A stretch of DNA of 28,837 nucleotides, taken from positions 1 through 28,837 of the forward strand of contig URGG01000015.1 of assembly GCA_900547345.1 (NCBI GenBank). Reading direction: 5' to 3'. Position numbers and translations under genes: made by a program. Within the stretch, counting starts at the first letter, position 1, and the number at the start of each line of letters is the position of its first letter. Below, piece after piece: positions 14,275 through 22,280 of the stretch. The notes under the pieces are model-generated. The model did not search any database. It was not told the DNA's origin and saw only the letters and a program-made list of their open reading frames with translations. This DNA is from an uncultured Collinsella sp. GTDB taxonomy: Bacteria; Actinomycetota; Coriobacteriia; Coriobacteriales; Coriobacteriaceae.

Positions 14275-14988
14275 TTAACCGCCCAGATAGGCTTTGCGGA
14301 CGTTATCGTCGTGCAGGAGCTCTTGGCCGGTGCCGGTCATGGTGATCTTGCCGGTCTCGAGCACGTAGCCGCGCGTGGCGATGGAAAGCGCCATCTGCGC
14401 GTTTTGCTCAACCAGAAGCACCGTGGTGCCGGCCTTGTGCAGGTCCTCGACAATCTGGAAGATCTGTTCGATCAGAATCGGCGCCAGACCCATGGAAGGT
14501 TCGTCGAGCATAAGCAGTTTGGGGTTACTCATAAGGGCGCGCCCCATAACGAGCATCTGCTGCTCGCCGCCTGAAAGGGTGCCGGCGACCTGGCGACGAC
14601 GTTCCTTTAGGCGCGGGAACTGCTCGTAGACGCGCTCCAGGCCCGGAGCCACCGTGGACTTGGGCTGCGTATAGGCACCCATCTCCAGGTTCTCCTCGAC
14701 CGTCATCTGCAAAAAGGCGCGACGGCCCTCGGGAACCTGAGCCAGGCCCTTACCAACCAGCTTATCAGCGGGCGTATGGGTAATGTCCTCGCCCATAAAC
14801 TTGATGGAGCCGGTCTTGGAGCGCAGCAGGCCCGAGACGGTCTTAAGCGTCGTGGACTTGCCGGCGCCGTTGGCACCGATCAGAGCCACGATCTCGCCCT
14901 CGTTGACGTTAAAGGAGATGTCCTTGATGGCGTGGATGGCGCCGTACCAGACGTTGATGTTGTAGACGGAAAGCATCGGCTCTGCCAT
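14275..14988 (-). CDS. livF: branched-chain amino acid ABC transporter ATP-binding protein LivF
   Basis: A 237-residue ABC ATPase with Walker A GANGAGKST (38-46), QVPEGR, signature LSGGEQQ (138-144) and Walker B LLMLDEPSMGL, ending in the EAYLGG-like KAYLGG typical of LivF. It powers import of leucine, isoleucine and valine together with LivG. The ATG directly follows the livG stop (TAAATG), with GGGGGAG just upstream, so translation is coupled. It is the last gene of the liv operon, followed by an intrinsic terminator. Confidence 0.93.
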   Translation of the reverse strand: MAEPMLSVYNINVWYGAIHAIKDISFNVNEGEIVALIGANGAGKSTTLKTVSGLLRSKTGSIKFMGEDITHTPADKLVGKGLAQVPEGRRAFLQMTVEENLEMGAYTQPKSTVAPGLERVYEQFPRLKERRRQVAGTLSGGEQQMLVMGRALMSNPKLLMLDEPSMGLAPILIEQIFQIVEDLHKAGTTVLLVEQNAQMALSIATRGYVLETGKITMTGTGQELLHDDNVRKAYLGG

Positions 14989-15849
14989 TTAGTTCTCCCC
15001 CTTATCCTGCTTGCCCAGATATGCCTCGATAACGGCGTCGTTGTTCTGGATCTCCTCGGCCGTGCCCTTGGCAATGACCTTGCCAAAGTTGAGCACGCAG
15101 ATGCCCTCGCAGATGTTCATAACGAGCGACATATCATGCTCGATAAGCATGATGGCGATGCCGAAGGTGTCACGAATCTTGACGATGTTCTCCATAAGCT
15201 CCGCGGTCTCGGACGGGTTCATGCCGGCGGCAGGCTCATCGAGCAGCAGCAGCTTGGGGTTGGTGGCAAGCGCGCGGACGATCTCCAGACGACGCTGTGC
15301 GCCGTAAGGCAGCGATCCGGCCTGCTCATTTGCCAGGTGTTCCATATCAAAAATGGACAGCAGCTCCATGGCGCGCTCGTGGGCGGCCTTCTCGTGCTTC
15401 CAATACGTCGGCAGGCGCAGCACGCCCTCAAAGCCGGAGTAGCGCTCCTGGTTGTGCAGGCCAACCTTAACGTTGTCCTCCACCGTCATGGTGTTGAACA
15501 GGCGAATGTTCTGGAACGTACGGGCAATACCCATGCGGTTGACCTGGTAGACCGACTTGCCCGAGGTGTCCTCACCATCGAGCAGGATGGTGCCGTGCGT
15601 AGGCTGGTACACCTTGGTGAGCAGGTTGAAGACCGTGGTCTTGCCGGCACCGTTGGGGCCGATGAGACCGGCGATCTCAGTCTTGCCGATGGTCAGGCTA
15701 AAGTCATCGACTGCCTTAAGGCCGCCGAATTCAATGCCCAGGTGGATGCACTCGAGCGCCGGGCGCTCGCCCAGGTCGCGGTCGGGAACGATGGCGCCAG
15801 AAGGATACGGGACCATCTTGCCCTTGTTGAACTCAAATTTACTGGGCAT
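14989..15849 (-). CDS. livG: branched-chain amino acid ABC transporter ATP-binding protein LivG
   Basis: A 286-residue ABC ATPase with Walker A GPNGAGKTT (64-72), signature LPYGAQRR (180-187), Walker B LLLLDEPAAGMNP and the LIEHDM switch region. The LPYG form of the signature and the GMNP after Walker B are usual for LivG. The N-terminus carries about 30 extra residues before the ABC core. The ATG at 15849 follows AAGGAGG at 9-nt spacing and overlaps the end of livM by 11 nt. It works as the partner of LivF. Confidence 0.93.
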   Translation of the reverse strand: MPSKFEFNKGKMVPYPSGAIVPDRDLGERPALECIHLGIEFGGLKAVDDFSLTIGKTEIAGLIGPNGAGKTTVFNLLTKVYQPTHGTILLDGEDTSGKSVYQVNRMGIARTFQNIRLFNTMTVEDNVKVGLHNQERYSGFEGVLRLPTYWKHEKAAHERAMELLSIFDMEHLANEQAGSLPYGAQRRLEIVRALATNPKLLLLDEPAAGMNPSETAELMENIVKIRDTFGIAIMLIEHDMSLVMNICEGICVLNFGKVIAKGTAEEIQNNDAVIEAYLGKQDKGEN

Positions 15850-16918
15850 CGGCTGCCACCTCCTTCTTGGAAGCAAAGCGGTCCTTGACGCGACCGAAGA
15901 ACGCCTTGAGCTGCGGGTTGTTGGTAAAGATCATGACCAGAATCAGCACGATGGCGTAGATGAGCATGCGGTAGTCCGAGAACTGACGGAGCAGCTCGGG
16001 AAGCACCGTGAGCAATGCCGCCGCGATGACGGAGCCGCGCATATTGCCCAGACCGCCCAGGACCACGAACACCAGGATGAGGATGGACGTGTTGAAGTCG
16101 AACTTGGTGGCGGAGAGCTGCGAGAAGTTACCGCCGAAGAGAGCTCCGGCAGCACCGGCGAGGGCAGCGGAAACCACGAAGGCGATCATGCGGTACTCGG
16201 TGACGGAGATGCCCACAGACTCGGCAGCGATCTTGTTGTCGCGCACGGCCATAATGGCACGGCCGGTACGGCTGCGAACCAGGTTGAGCACGATCACGAG
16301 CGCGACCATGACCAGGATGGCACCGGCGAGGAAGGTCGAGTACGTCGACACGCCCGAGGCGCCCTGGGCGCCCTTGATGATGGCGGTGCCGTCCTCGAGC
16401 AGGTGCAGGTCATCGATCGTGGAGTTACCCGTGATGTTAAAGATCACATGCAGGCCGCGGGAATCGACGCCCACAATGAGGCAGGTGACGATCTCCTTGA
16501 TAATCTCGCCAAAGGCCAGCGTCACGATAGCCAGGTAATCGCCGCTCAGACGAAGGACCGGGATACCAATCAAGAAGCCCAGGATGGCGGCAGCGATGGC
16601 GCCGACCACGATACTGATGATAAGGCGCACCGGATCGGAGGGAACGGCGCTCTCCAGCGCGACGGCGGTGACGATTCCCGTATAGGCACCGACACTCATA
16701 AAGCCCGCGTGGCCCAGCGACAAGTCGCCCGCGATGCCGACGACGAGGTTAAGGGAAATGGCCATGACGATATAGGCCGTGATGGGAACCAGCTGACCGG
16801 CGATCATGCGCGGAATCATGTGGTTGGACTGCATAAAGAACACGATGGCAAACGCCACAAGGCACATGGCGTATGTGACAAAGTCGTGACGCGTCTGCTT
16901 GTCTTTAAGAAACTTCAT
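15839..16918 (-). CDS. livM: branched-chain amino acid ABC transporter permease LivM
   Basis: A 359-residue polytopic permease with about nine or ten hydrophobic helices, the conserved YIVMAISLNLVVGIAGDLSLGHAGF stretch near residue 50 (quoted in part: SLNLVVG, LSLGHAGF), RLSGDYLAIVTLAFGEI and the EAA-like region RAIMAVRDNKIAAESVGI that contacts the ATPases. It forms the membrane pore with LivH. The start is uncertain: ATG at 16918 follows AGGTGAG, while a GTG at 16927 directly abuts the livH stop and has AAGG upstream; the difference is three residues. Confidence 0.93.
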   Translation of the reverse strand: MKFLKDKQTRHDFVTYAMCLVAFAIVFFMQSNHMIPRMIAGQLVPITAYIVMAISLNLVVGIAGDLSLGHAGFMSVGAYTGIVTAVALESAVPSDPVRLIISIVVGAIAAAILGFLIGIPVLRLSGDYLAIVTLAFGEIIKEIVTCLIVGVDSRGLHVIFNITGNSTIDDLHLLEDGTAIIKGAQGASGVSTYSTFLAGAILVMVALVIVLNLVRSRTGRAIMAVRDNKIAAESVGISVTEYRMIAFVVSAALAGAAGALFGGNFSQLSATKFDFNTSILILVFVVLGGLGNMRGSVIAAALLTVLPELLRQFSDYRMLIYAIVLILVMIFTNNPQLKAFFGRVKDRFASKKEVAADAQ

Positions 16919-16927
16919 AACGCTCAC

Positions 16928-17809
16928 CTACACCTTCTCGGGGACGTACTTGCCCAAGAGGCCGGCAGGCTTGACGAGCAGGACGATGATCAGAACACCA
17001 AAGACGATGGAGTTGGCAAGGCTCGTGGAAATGTAAGCCTGCGCCATCGCTTCGATGATGCCGATGAGAATGCCGCCGACAAAAGCGCCGGGGATGGAGC
17101 CGATGCCACCGAAGACAGCGGCGTCGAAGGCCTTGATGCCAGGCATAGCACCCGTCGTGGGCTGCAGCACCGGCGAGTAGGAGCACAGCAGCACGCCGGC
17201 GATGGCGGCAAGGGCAGAGCCGATGGCAAACGTCATCGAAATGGTGCGGTTGACGTTGATGCCCATGAGCTGAGCGGCAGCCTTGTCCTCGGACACGGCG
17301 CGCATGGCCTTGCCCATCTTGGTCTTACCTGTAAAGAACATCAGGCCGGCCATGATAACCAGGCAGGCGACGATGGTGACGAGCGAGACGGCGCTTACGT
17401 TGAACTTGGCCAAGAACTCCGGCACCTGGAAGGTGACGAGCGAAGTGAAGTTCTTGGGCGTGGCGCCCCACAGAAGCTGTGCGGCATTCTGCAGGAAGTA
17501 GGACACGCCGATAGCCGTGATCAGAACGGCCAGCGGGCCCGCCTGACGCAGCGGCTTGTATGCCAGACCCTCGATGAGAACACCGAGAACGGTACAGACC
17601 ACACAAGAAAGAATTACAGATGCCCAGCCCGGAAGGCCGAGATACGACGTGGCACAGAACGAGACATAGGCACCGACCATGATGACGTCGCCGTGAGCGA
17701 AGTTCAGCATCTTGGCGATACCGTAGACCATGGTGTAGCCCAACGCGATGATGGCGTAGACGCTGCCCATGGACAGGCCGTTGACCAGGTATTGGATAAA
17801 GACCGTCAT
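16928..17809 (-). CDS. livH: branched-chain amino acid ABC transporter permease LivH
   Basis: A 293-residue permease with eight or so hydrophobic helices, the LivH opening FIQYLVNGLSMGSVYAIIAL, the MLNFAHGDVIMVGAY motif and the EAA-like loop MGKAMRAVSEDKAAAQLMGI. It pairs with LivM. The ATG at 17809 has GGGGG 9 nt upstream; the ATG at 17818 touches that site and is rejected. It directly precedes livM and follows livK after a 139-bp gap with two hairpins, so its level may be lower than that of the binding protein. Confidence 0.93.
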   Translation of the reverse strand: MTVFIQYLVNGLSMGSVYAIIALGYTMVYGIAKMLNFAHGDVIMVGAYVSFCATSYLGLPGWASVILSCVVCTVLGVLIEGLAYKPLRQAGPLAVLITAIGVSYFLQNAAQLLWGATPKNFTSLVTFQVPEFLAKFNVSAVSLVTIVACLVIMAGLMFFTGKTKMGKAMRAVSEDKAAAQLMGINVNRTISMTFAIGSALAAIAGVLLCSYSPVLQPTTGAMPGIKAFDAAVFGGIGSIPGAFVGGILIGIIEAMAQAYISTSLANSIVFGVLIIVLLVKPAGLLGKYVPEKV

Positions 17810-17855
17810 GTTCCACATCCCCCTTTCGAATAGGTTTCCAGTTAATGTATGAAAC

Positions 17856-17916
17856 AGGGACGTTACACTGTCCCTAGATACCAAGCAAGCAGGGAAGGCC
17901 AAAACCTCCCCTGCTT
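17856..17916 (-). promoter_or_regulatory. two intercistronic hairpins between livK and livH
   Basis: Hairpin one: 17887-17916 (12 nt per arm, one mismatch, 6-nt loop). Hairpin two: 17856-17875 (AGGGAC/GTCCCT, 8-nt loop), followed on the minus strand by TGTTTCAT. Neither has a strong T-run. Such structures between a binding protein gene and permease genes often stabilise upstream mRNA or lower read-through. That function is inferred. Confidence 0.45.
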
Positions 17917-17948
17917 GGGATCAAAACCGCTCTATGTAAGGCGGCCAA

Positions 17949-19136
17949 TTAGGCCTGTACGTACTTGCCGTCGGTAATGACGTACGCCGTCGGGTCCTTC
18001 TGGACCTGGCCCTTGTCGTTCCAGGAGAGCTTGCCAGTCAGACCGTCAACGGTAATGTTGCGCATAGCCTCGGGAAGCTTCTCGGCAACCTCGGTCGGGT
18101 CGGCGTCGGCACCCAGGCCGGCTTCCTTGAGGGCCTCGACCACCGCATGCACGCCGTCGTAGGCGTCGGCGGCAAACTGGTCCGGAGTCTCGCCATACTT
18201 ATCCTTGTAAGCGTTGACGAAGTCGGCGTTCTTCTCGTCGTCAGCGGAGAACGGGGTCATGAGCAGCAGACCCTCGGCAAGAGAGGTATCGAAGCCCTCA
18301 ACGCCCAGGATGCCGTCCATACCGTCGCAGCCCATCATCTTGACGTCGTAGCCCATGTCCTTGGCGTTCTTGAGCAGGACGGACGCCGGCGTGTAGTAGA
18401 TCGGTGCAAAAATCATGGTGGCGCCGGCCTGCTTTGCCTTGGTCAGCTGGTTGGTAAAACTCGTAGCAGAGTCGTCCTTGAAGGTCTCCTCGTCGACAAT
18501 CTCAAGCTTAGACTTAGCGGCCTGGGCTTTAAAAGAATCTGCGATGCCCGAAGAATAGGCGTCGCCGGAGTTATAGAACAGCACGAACTTCTCGTCCGCA
18601 TATTTCTCTGCCAGGAACTTGGCAGCGTTGACGCCCTGGTTGGGGTCGGTAAAGCAAACCTGGAAGACGCAATCCTTGCCGTCGGTGACGTCCTCGGAGG
18701 ACGCGGACGGGGTGATCATGAACGTCTTGGGGTCGTTGCCACACTCTGCGGCAACGGCAACCGACGCACCCGTGGTGGTCGGACCGACGAGGGCCTGCAT
18801 GCCCCAGTCGAGCAGGGTGTTGAAGGCGTTGACGGCCTTCTCGCCGTCGGCCTGGTCATCCTCGGCCTTGCTGGCAAGCGGCAGCTCCTTGGTCGAGAAA
18901 TCCTTGCAGCCAAGCTCGACACCCTGGGTAACGGACTTGCCGTAGGACGCGTTGGCGCCGGTCAGCGGGCCGATGGTACCGATCTTAAACGAAGCGTCGC
19001 TTGAAGCGGAACCGCTGTCGCCGCCGTTGGAGGAGCAACCAGCTAGAATGGACATCGCCCCCAGACCTGCTGCGCTCGCGATAACGCTCCTGCGATTCAT
19101 AACAGGGTTCAATGACTTACCGGTGAGGCTCGACAT
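17949..19136 (-). CDS. livK: branched-chain amino acid-binding lipoprotein LivK (proximal copy)
   Basis: A 395-residue periplasmic-binding-type protein that captures leucine, isoleucine or valine outside the membrane. The N-terminus has a twin-arginine motif (NRRSVIASAAG, from residue 14) followed by lipobox LAGC with Cys34, so export by Tat and lipid anchoring are likely. The mature part starts FKIGTIGPLTG and includes NAFNTLLDWGMQALVGP, TPSAS, AAKFLAEKYAD, FYNSGD, PIYYTPAS and GLTGKLSWNDKGQ, all typical of LivK/type I binding proteins. The ATG at 19136 follows GAGGAG at 6-nt spacing. It heads livH-M-G-F. It is about two thirds identical by eye to the second copy upstream. Confidence 0.93.
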   Translation of the reverse strand: MSSLTGKSLNPVMNRRSVIASAAGLGAMSILAGCSSNGGDSGSASSDASFKIGTIGPLTGANASYGKSVTQGVELGCKDFSTKELPLASKAEDDQADGEKAVNAFNTLLDWGMQALVGPTTTGASVAVAAECGNDPKTFMITPSASSEDVTDGKDCVFQVCFTDPNQGVNAAKFLAEKYADEKFVLFYNSGDAYSSGIADSFKAQAAKSKLEIVDEETFKDDSATSFTNQLTKAKQAGATMIFAPIYYTPASVLLKNAKDMGYDVKMMGCDGMDGILGVEGFDTSLAEGLLLMTPFSADDEKNADFVNAYKDKYGETPDQFAADAYDGVHAVVEALKEAGLGADADPTEVAEKLPEAMRNITVDGLTGKLSWNDKGQVQKDPTAYVITDGKYVQA

Positions 19137-19407
19137 GCGGCTCTCCTCTCAAATCTCGTCGGGTTTCGGTTACCCGACAGGCCATCCTTCGCCGTGTTCG
19201 GCGTTCGCAAAATACTAGACGCTTTAGTTAAGGAAAGTGGCGATTATTTCAACTTTTCTTTGGATTTGTCCATTTATCCATAATTCTGCGTATTTCTATT
19301 ACTTTATGCAGTAATGCCACTTTATTGTGTGAAAGTAATGTTTCCGTTCTGTTACAGGCGTCCCTGCCCTGAATAAAACGGCCTCACCGGTCGCGCTTTA
19401 TGCGCAC
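19137..19407 (-). promoter_or_regulatory. AT-rich control region upstream of the proximal livK
   Basis: This 271-bp gap is markedly AT-rich compared with its surroundings, which suits a promoter/operator. It contains a 7-bp leader hairpin at 19158-19178 (GTCGGGT/ACCCGAC), a perfect 6-6-6 inverted repeat ATTACT-TTATGC-AGTAAT at 19298-19315, and distant arms AAAGTGGC/GCCACTTT bracketing about 70 nt. No strong -35/-10 pair or terminator for the upstream livK was found. I infer that the proximal livK has its own promoter. Confidence 0.45.
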
Positions 19408-20574
19408 TTAGGCGGCGATGTACTTGCCGTCCTGGATCACATAGGCTGTGGCGGGCTTTTCGACCTGGCCCTCGTCATTCCACGTCAGCTCGCCTGTCAG
19501 GCCCTCGATCTTGATCTTGCGCATGGCCTTGGCAAGGTCGCCGGCAATGTCGGCACCGTCGGCCGAAATGTCAATCCCCGCCCTATCGATGGCCTCGGCG
19601 ATGGCGTGGACGCAATCGTAAGCGTCGGCGGCAAACTGGTTGGGCGTCTCGTCGTAGGCATCCTTATAGGCCTTGACGAAGTCGGCATTCTTCTCATCGT
19701 CAGCCGAAAACGGGGTCATGAGCAGTACGCCCTCGGCAAGAGAGGTATCGAAGCCTTCCACAGAAAGCAGGCCGTCCATGCCGTCGGTACCCATGAGGGT
19801 CATATCGTAGCCCATGTCCTTGGCGTTCTTGAGCAAAACGGACGCCGGCGTGTAGTAGATCGGCGCAAAGATGAGCGTGGCGCCGGCCTCCTTGGCCTTG
19901 GTGAGCTGGTTGGTAAAGCTCGTGGAAGAGTCGTCCTTAAAGGTCTCGGTATCGACGATGTCGAGCTTGGACGCCTTGGCCTGCTCGGCAAAAGCGTCGG
20001 CAACGCCCGAGCTATACGTATCGCCGGAGTTGTAGAACAGGGCGATCTTGGCATCCGCGTACTTCTCGGCCAAGAACTTTGCGGCGCTGGCGCCCATGGT
20101 GGGATCGGTGAAGCAAACCTGGAAAACCGTGGTCTTGTCCTTGGTGACGTCGAGAGACGAGGCCGAGGGCGTGACCATGAGCATATCGTCGGCGATCTCG
20201 CCCGAGACGGCGACGGCGGCACCGGTGGTAACGGGGCCGACGAGCGCCTGCATGCCCCAGTCGCACAAGGTATTGAAGGCGTTGATGGCCTTCTCGCCGT
20301 CAGCGACGTCATCCTCGGACTTAAGCGAGAGTTTGAGGTCCTTGGTCGAGAAATCCTTGGCGGCGAGCTTGGCACCCTTCTCGGCCGAAACGCCATAGGT
20401 TGCCGCGGCGCCGGTCAGAGGGCCGATGACACCGATCTTGAAGGTCTTGCCGTCATCGGCGGAGCCGCCGTCCGAGCCACCCGACGAGCAACCAGCGAGT
20501 GCCGCGGTGCTACCGAGCGCCGCAGCGCCAGCCAAGAAACTCCTGCGGTTAAGTACGTTGTTGATGCTAAACAT
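19408..20574 (-). CDS. livK: second branched-chain amino acid-binding lipoprotein LivK paralogue
   Basis: A 388-residue paralogue of the neighbouring LivK, with the same order of segments and long identical stretches (for instance AAKFLAEKYAD, FKDDS-TSFTNQLTKAK, MTPFSADDEKNADFV). The signal has a clear Tat motif, NRRSFLAGAAALG, and lipobox LAGC with Cys29. Differences are concentrated in the first 80 mature residues and near the C-terminus, so ligand preference may differ. The ATG at 20574 follows AAGGGGG at 5-nt spacing; the upstream open frame to 20757 is not supported. It is the first gene of the cluster and divergent from hom. No permease of its own is present, so it probably feeds the same LivHMGF. 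Confidence 0.92.
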   Translation of the reverse strand: MFSINNVLNRRSFLAGAAALGSTAALAGCSSGGSDGGSADDGKTFKIGVIGPLTGAAATYGVSAEKGAKLAAKDFSTKDLKLSLKSEDDVADGEKAINAFNTLCDWGMQALVGPVTTGAAVAVSGEIADDMLMVTPSASSLDVTKDKTTVFQVCFTDPTMGASAAKFLAEKYADAKIALFYNSGDTYSSGVADAFAEQAKASKLDIVDTETFKDDSSTSFTNQLTKAKEAGATLIFAPIYYTPASVLLKNAKDMGYDMTLMGTDGMDGLLSVEGFDTSLAEGVLLMTPFSADDEKNADFVKAYKDAYDETPNQFAADAYDCVHAIAEAIDRAGIDISADGADIAGDLAKAMRKIKIEGLTGELTWNDEGQVEKPATAYVIQDGKYIAA

Positions 20575-20824
20575 GGTGTCCCCCTTTTCGCTGGCCGCGG
20601 TGCGGCCGTCTTGCGGTACAGGGCAAACCTTATGGTGCAAACGTTGACAGTTTGTTACGGAAGTTCGTTTGTAGCGAGCGTGTTTCCAATGTTTCCGCAG
20701 CGTTTCGGGGGTGGCGTTTTGTGCTGCTCCCGCTGCCAGGCAAGCACGCGCCCGCACTTCACGCTAGAATGCACTCAACCTTTAAGCGGTTAATCCATCC
20801 ATAAGATGCACGAAGGAGCTATCT
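20575..20824. promoter_or_regulatory. divergent promoter region livK / hom
   Basis: This 250-bp intergenic region drives livK leftwards and hom rightwards. A possible plus-strand -10 for hom is TAGAAT (20764-20769); its -35 is poor. A TTGACA occurs at about 20643 on the plus strand, with TTTGTA 18 nt on. A short inverted repeat (CAAAC/GTTTG) surrounds that TTGACA. Shared control of amino acid uptake and synthesis is possible but unproven. Confidence 0.35.
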
Positions 20825-22168
20825 ATGAGCGAACCCCTGCGCACCGTGAACGTCGGCCTCATCGGTCTGGGAACCGTCGGCGGCGGCGTGGCCCGTCTGA
20901 TCAAGAGCCACCACGATGAGTACCTGGCCGCCTACGGCATCGACCTTAAGCTGACCCGCGCCTGCGCGCTTGCCTGGGAGCAGGCCGAAGCCGCCGGTAT
21001 TGAGCGCGAGGCCTTTACGAGCGACTGGCACGACGTCGTCACCGACCCCGCCGTCGATATCGTCGTCGAGCTCATCGGCGGCGAGCACCCCGCGACCGAA
21101 ATCTTCACCACCGCCTTCGAGAATGGCAAGCACGTCGTCTCTGCCAACAAGGCCCTGCTGGGCCGTCATGTCGAGACGCTCGCCGAGAAGGCGCGCGCGT
21201 GCGGCGTGCAGATTAAGTGCGAGGCCAGCTGCGGCGGCGGCATCCCCATCGTGAGCACGCTCGAGCACGACCTGGTGGGCAACAAGATCCTGACCATCGC
21301 CGGCATTCTCAACGGTACCACCAACTATATCCTGTCGCGCATGGACGCCGAGGGCGCCGATTACGCCGACGTGCTCGCCGACGCACAGGCTAAGGGCTAT
21401 GCCGAGGCCGACCCATCCGCCGACGTCGACGGCTTCGATGCCGCCAGCAAGACGGCGATCCTCGCCTCCATCGGCTTTGGCACCCGCGTTACCACCGACG
21501 ATGTGTACCAGCAGGGTATCCGTACCATCGGCGCCGAGGACATCGCCCAGGCCCGCGAGCTCGGCTACACCATTAAGCTACTCGGCATCGCCCGCAACAC
21601 CGACGCCGGCGTCGACGTCCGCGTGCATCCCACGCTGATTCCCGCCGATCACATGCTTGCCAAGGTCAACGGCGCCATGAACGCTGTCTACGTGGTAGGC
21701 GACGCCGTGGGCGAGACCATGTTCTACGGTGCCGGCGCAGGCTCCTTCCCCACCGCGAGCGCCGTCGTAGGCGATATCCTGTCGCTCTCCGAGCAGATCA
21801 GCCGCGGCGTGGCTCCGCTGCCCGAGATCGAGCCCTATGGTCACAACCTCGCCTTTAAGCCCATGGACGAGCTCCAGACCAAGTACTATGTGCGTCTGAA
21901 GGTCGCCGACCGCGTGGGCGCACTGTCCGAGACGGTCGACATCTTTGCCAAGCACAACATCTCGATCTCGCTCATCAACCAGGTCGAGGACGGCAAGTCG
22001 GGCGTCAGCGATGCCTGCTCGGTCATCTTTCTGACGCACCGCGCACTCGAGAAGGACGTCCAGGCTGCCGCCGCCGAGCTTGCCAGCGTCGACTGCGTGG
22101 CCGAGGTCGCCAACGTCCTGCGTATCGAGGACGTCGAGGCCTGGACCGAAGGCGTCATGGCCAACTAA
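20825..22168 (+). CDS. hom: homoserine dehydrogenase
   Basis: A 447-residue NAD(P)-dependent enzyme reducing aspartate semialdehyde to homoserine, the branch point to threonine and methionine. It shows the nucleotide loop GLIGLGTVGGGV (11-22), SANKALLG (106-113), the catalytic-domain signature GILNGTTNYIL (160-170) with DVDGFDAASK (200-209), and a C-terminal ACT domain (from about residue 353, YYVRLKVADRVGAL), which usually mediates threonine feedback. Length fits the monofunctional ACT-bearing type. The ATG follows AAGGAG at 7-nt spacing. It stands alone, with a strong terminator downstream; thrB and thrC are not in the window. Confidence 0.95.
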   Translation: MSEPLRTVNVGLIGLGTVGGGVARLIKSHHDEYLAAYGIDLKLTRACALAWEQAEAAGIEREAFTSDWHDVVTDPAVDIVVELIGGEHPATEIFTTAFENGKHVVSANKALLGRHVETLAEKARACGVQIKCEASCGGGIPIVSTLEHDLVGNKILTIAGILNGTTNYILSRMDAEGADYADVLADAQAKGYAEADPSADVDGFDAASKTAILASIGFGTRVTTDDVYQQGIRTIGAEDIAQARELGYTIKLLGIARNTDAGVDVRVHPTLIPADHMLAKVNGAMNAVYVVGDAVGETMFYGAGAGSFPTASAVVGDILSLSEQISRGVAPLPEIEPYGHNLAFKPMDELQTKYYVRLKVADRVGALSETVDIFAKHNISISLINQVEDGKSGVSDACSVIFLTHRALEKDVQAAAAELASVDCVAEVANVLRIEDVEAWTEGVMAN

Positions 22169-22203
22169 TCCACTACTTCGAACCTCAACGGAGCTCAACG
22201 CAA

Positions 22204-22242
22204 AAGGCGCGCTGCCTGCATCAACCGCAGACAGCGCGCCTT
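22204..22242. terminator. bidirectional terminator between hom and the antiporter gene
   Basis: An 11-bp stem AAGGCGCGCTG/CAGCGCGCCTT continues after a mismatch with CTGC/GCAG. The plus strand follows with TTCTATTATTT and the minus strand with TTTTGCG. It serves the convergent hom and antiporter genes. Confidence 0.8.
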
Positions 22243-22280
22243 CTATTATTTGGACGGAACCCGTATCCCGACATTCCTCG

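Noticed and set aside
15557..17833. 758-codon plus-strand frame across livG-livM-livH
   Set aside because: Spans three real minus-strand genes and has the biased, motif-free composition of a shadow.
19137..19407. Leucine-rich leader peptide or T-box ahead of the liv operon
   Set aside because: No run of Leu/Ile/Val codons, no T-box core and no terminator/antiterminator pair could be found.
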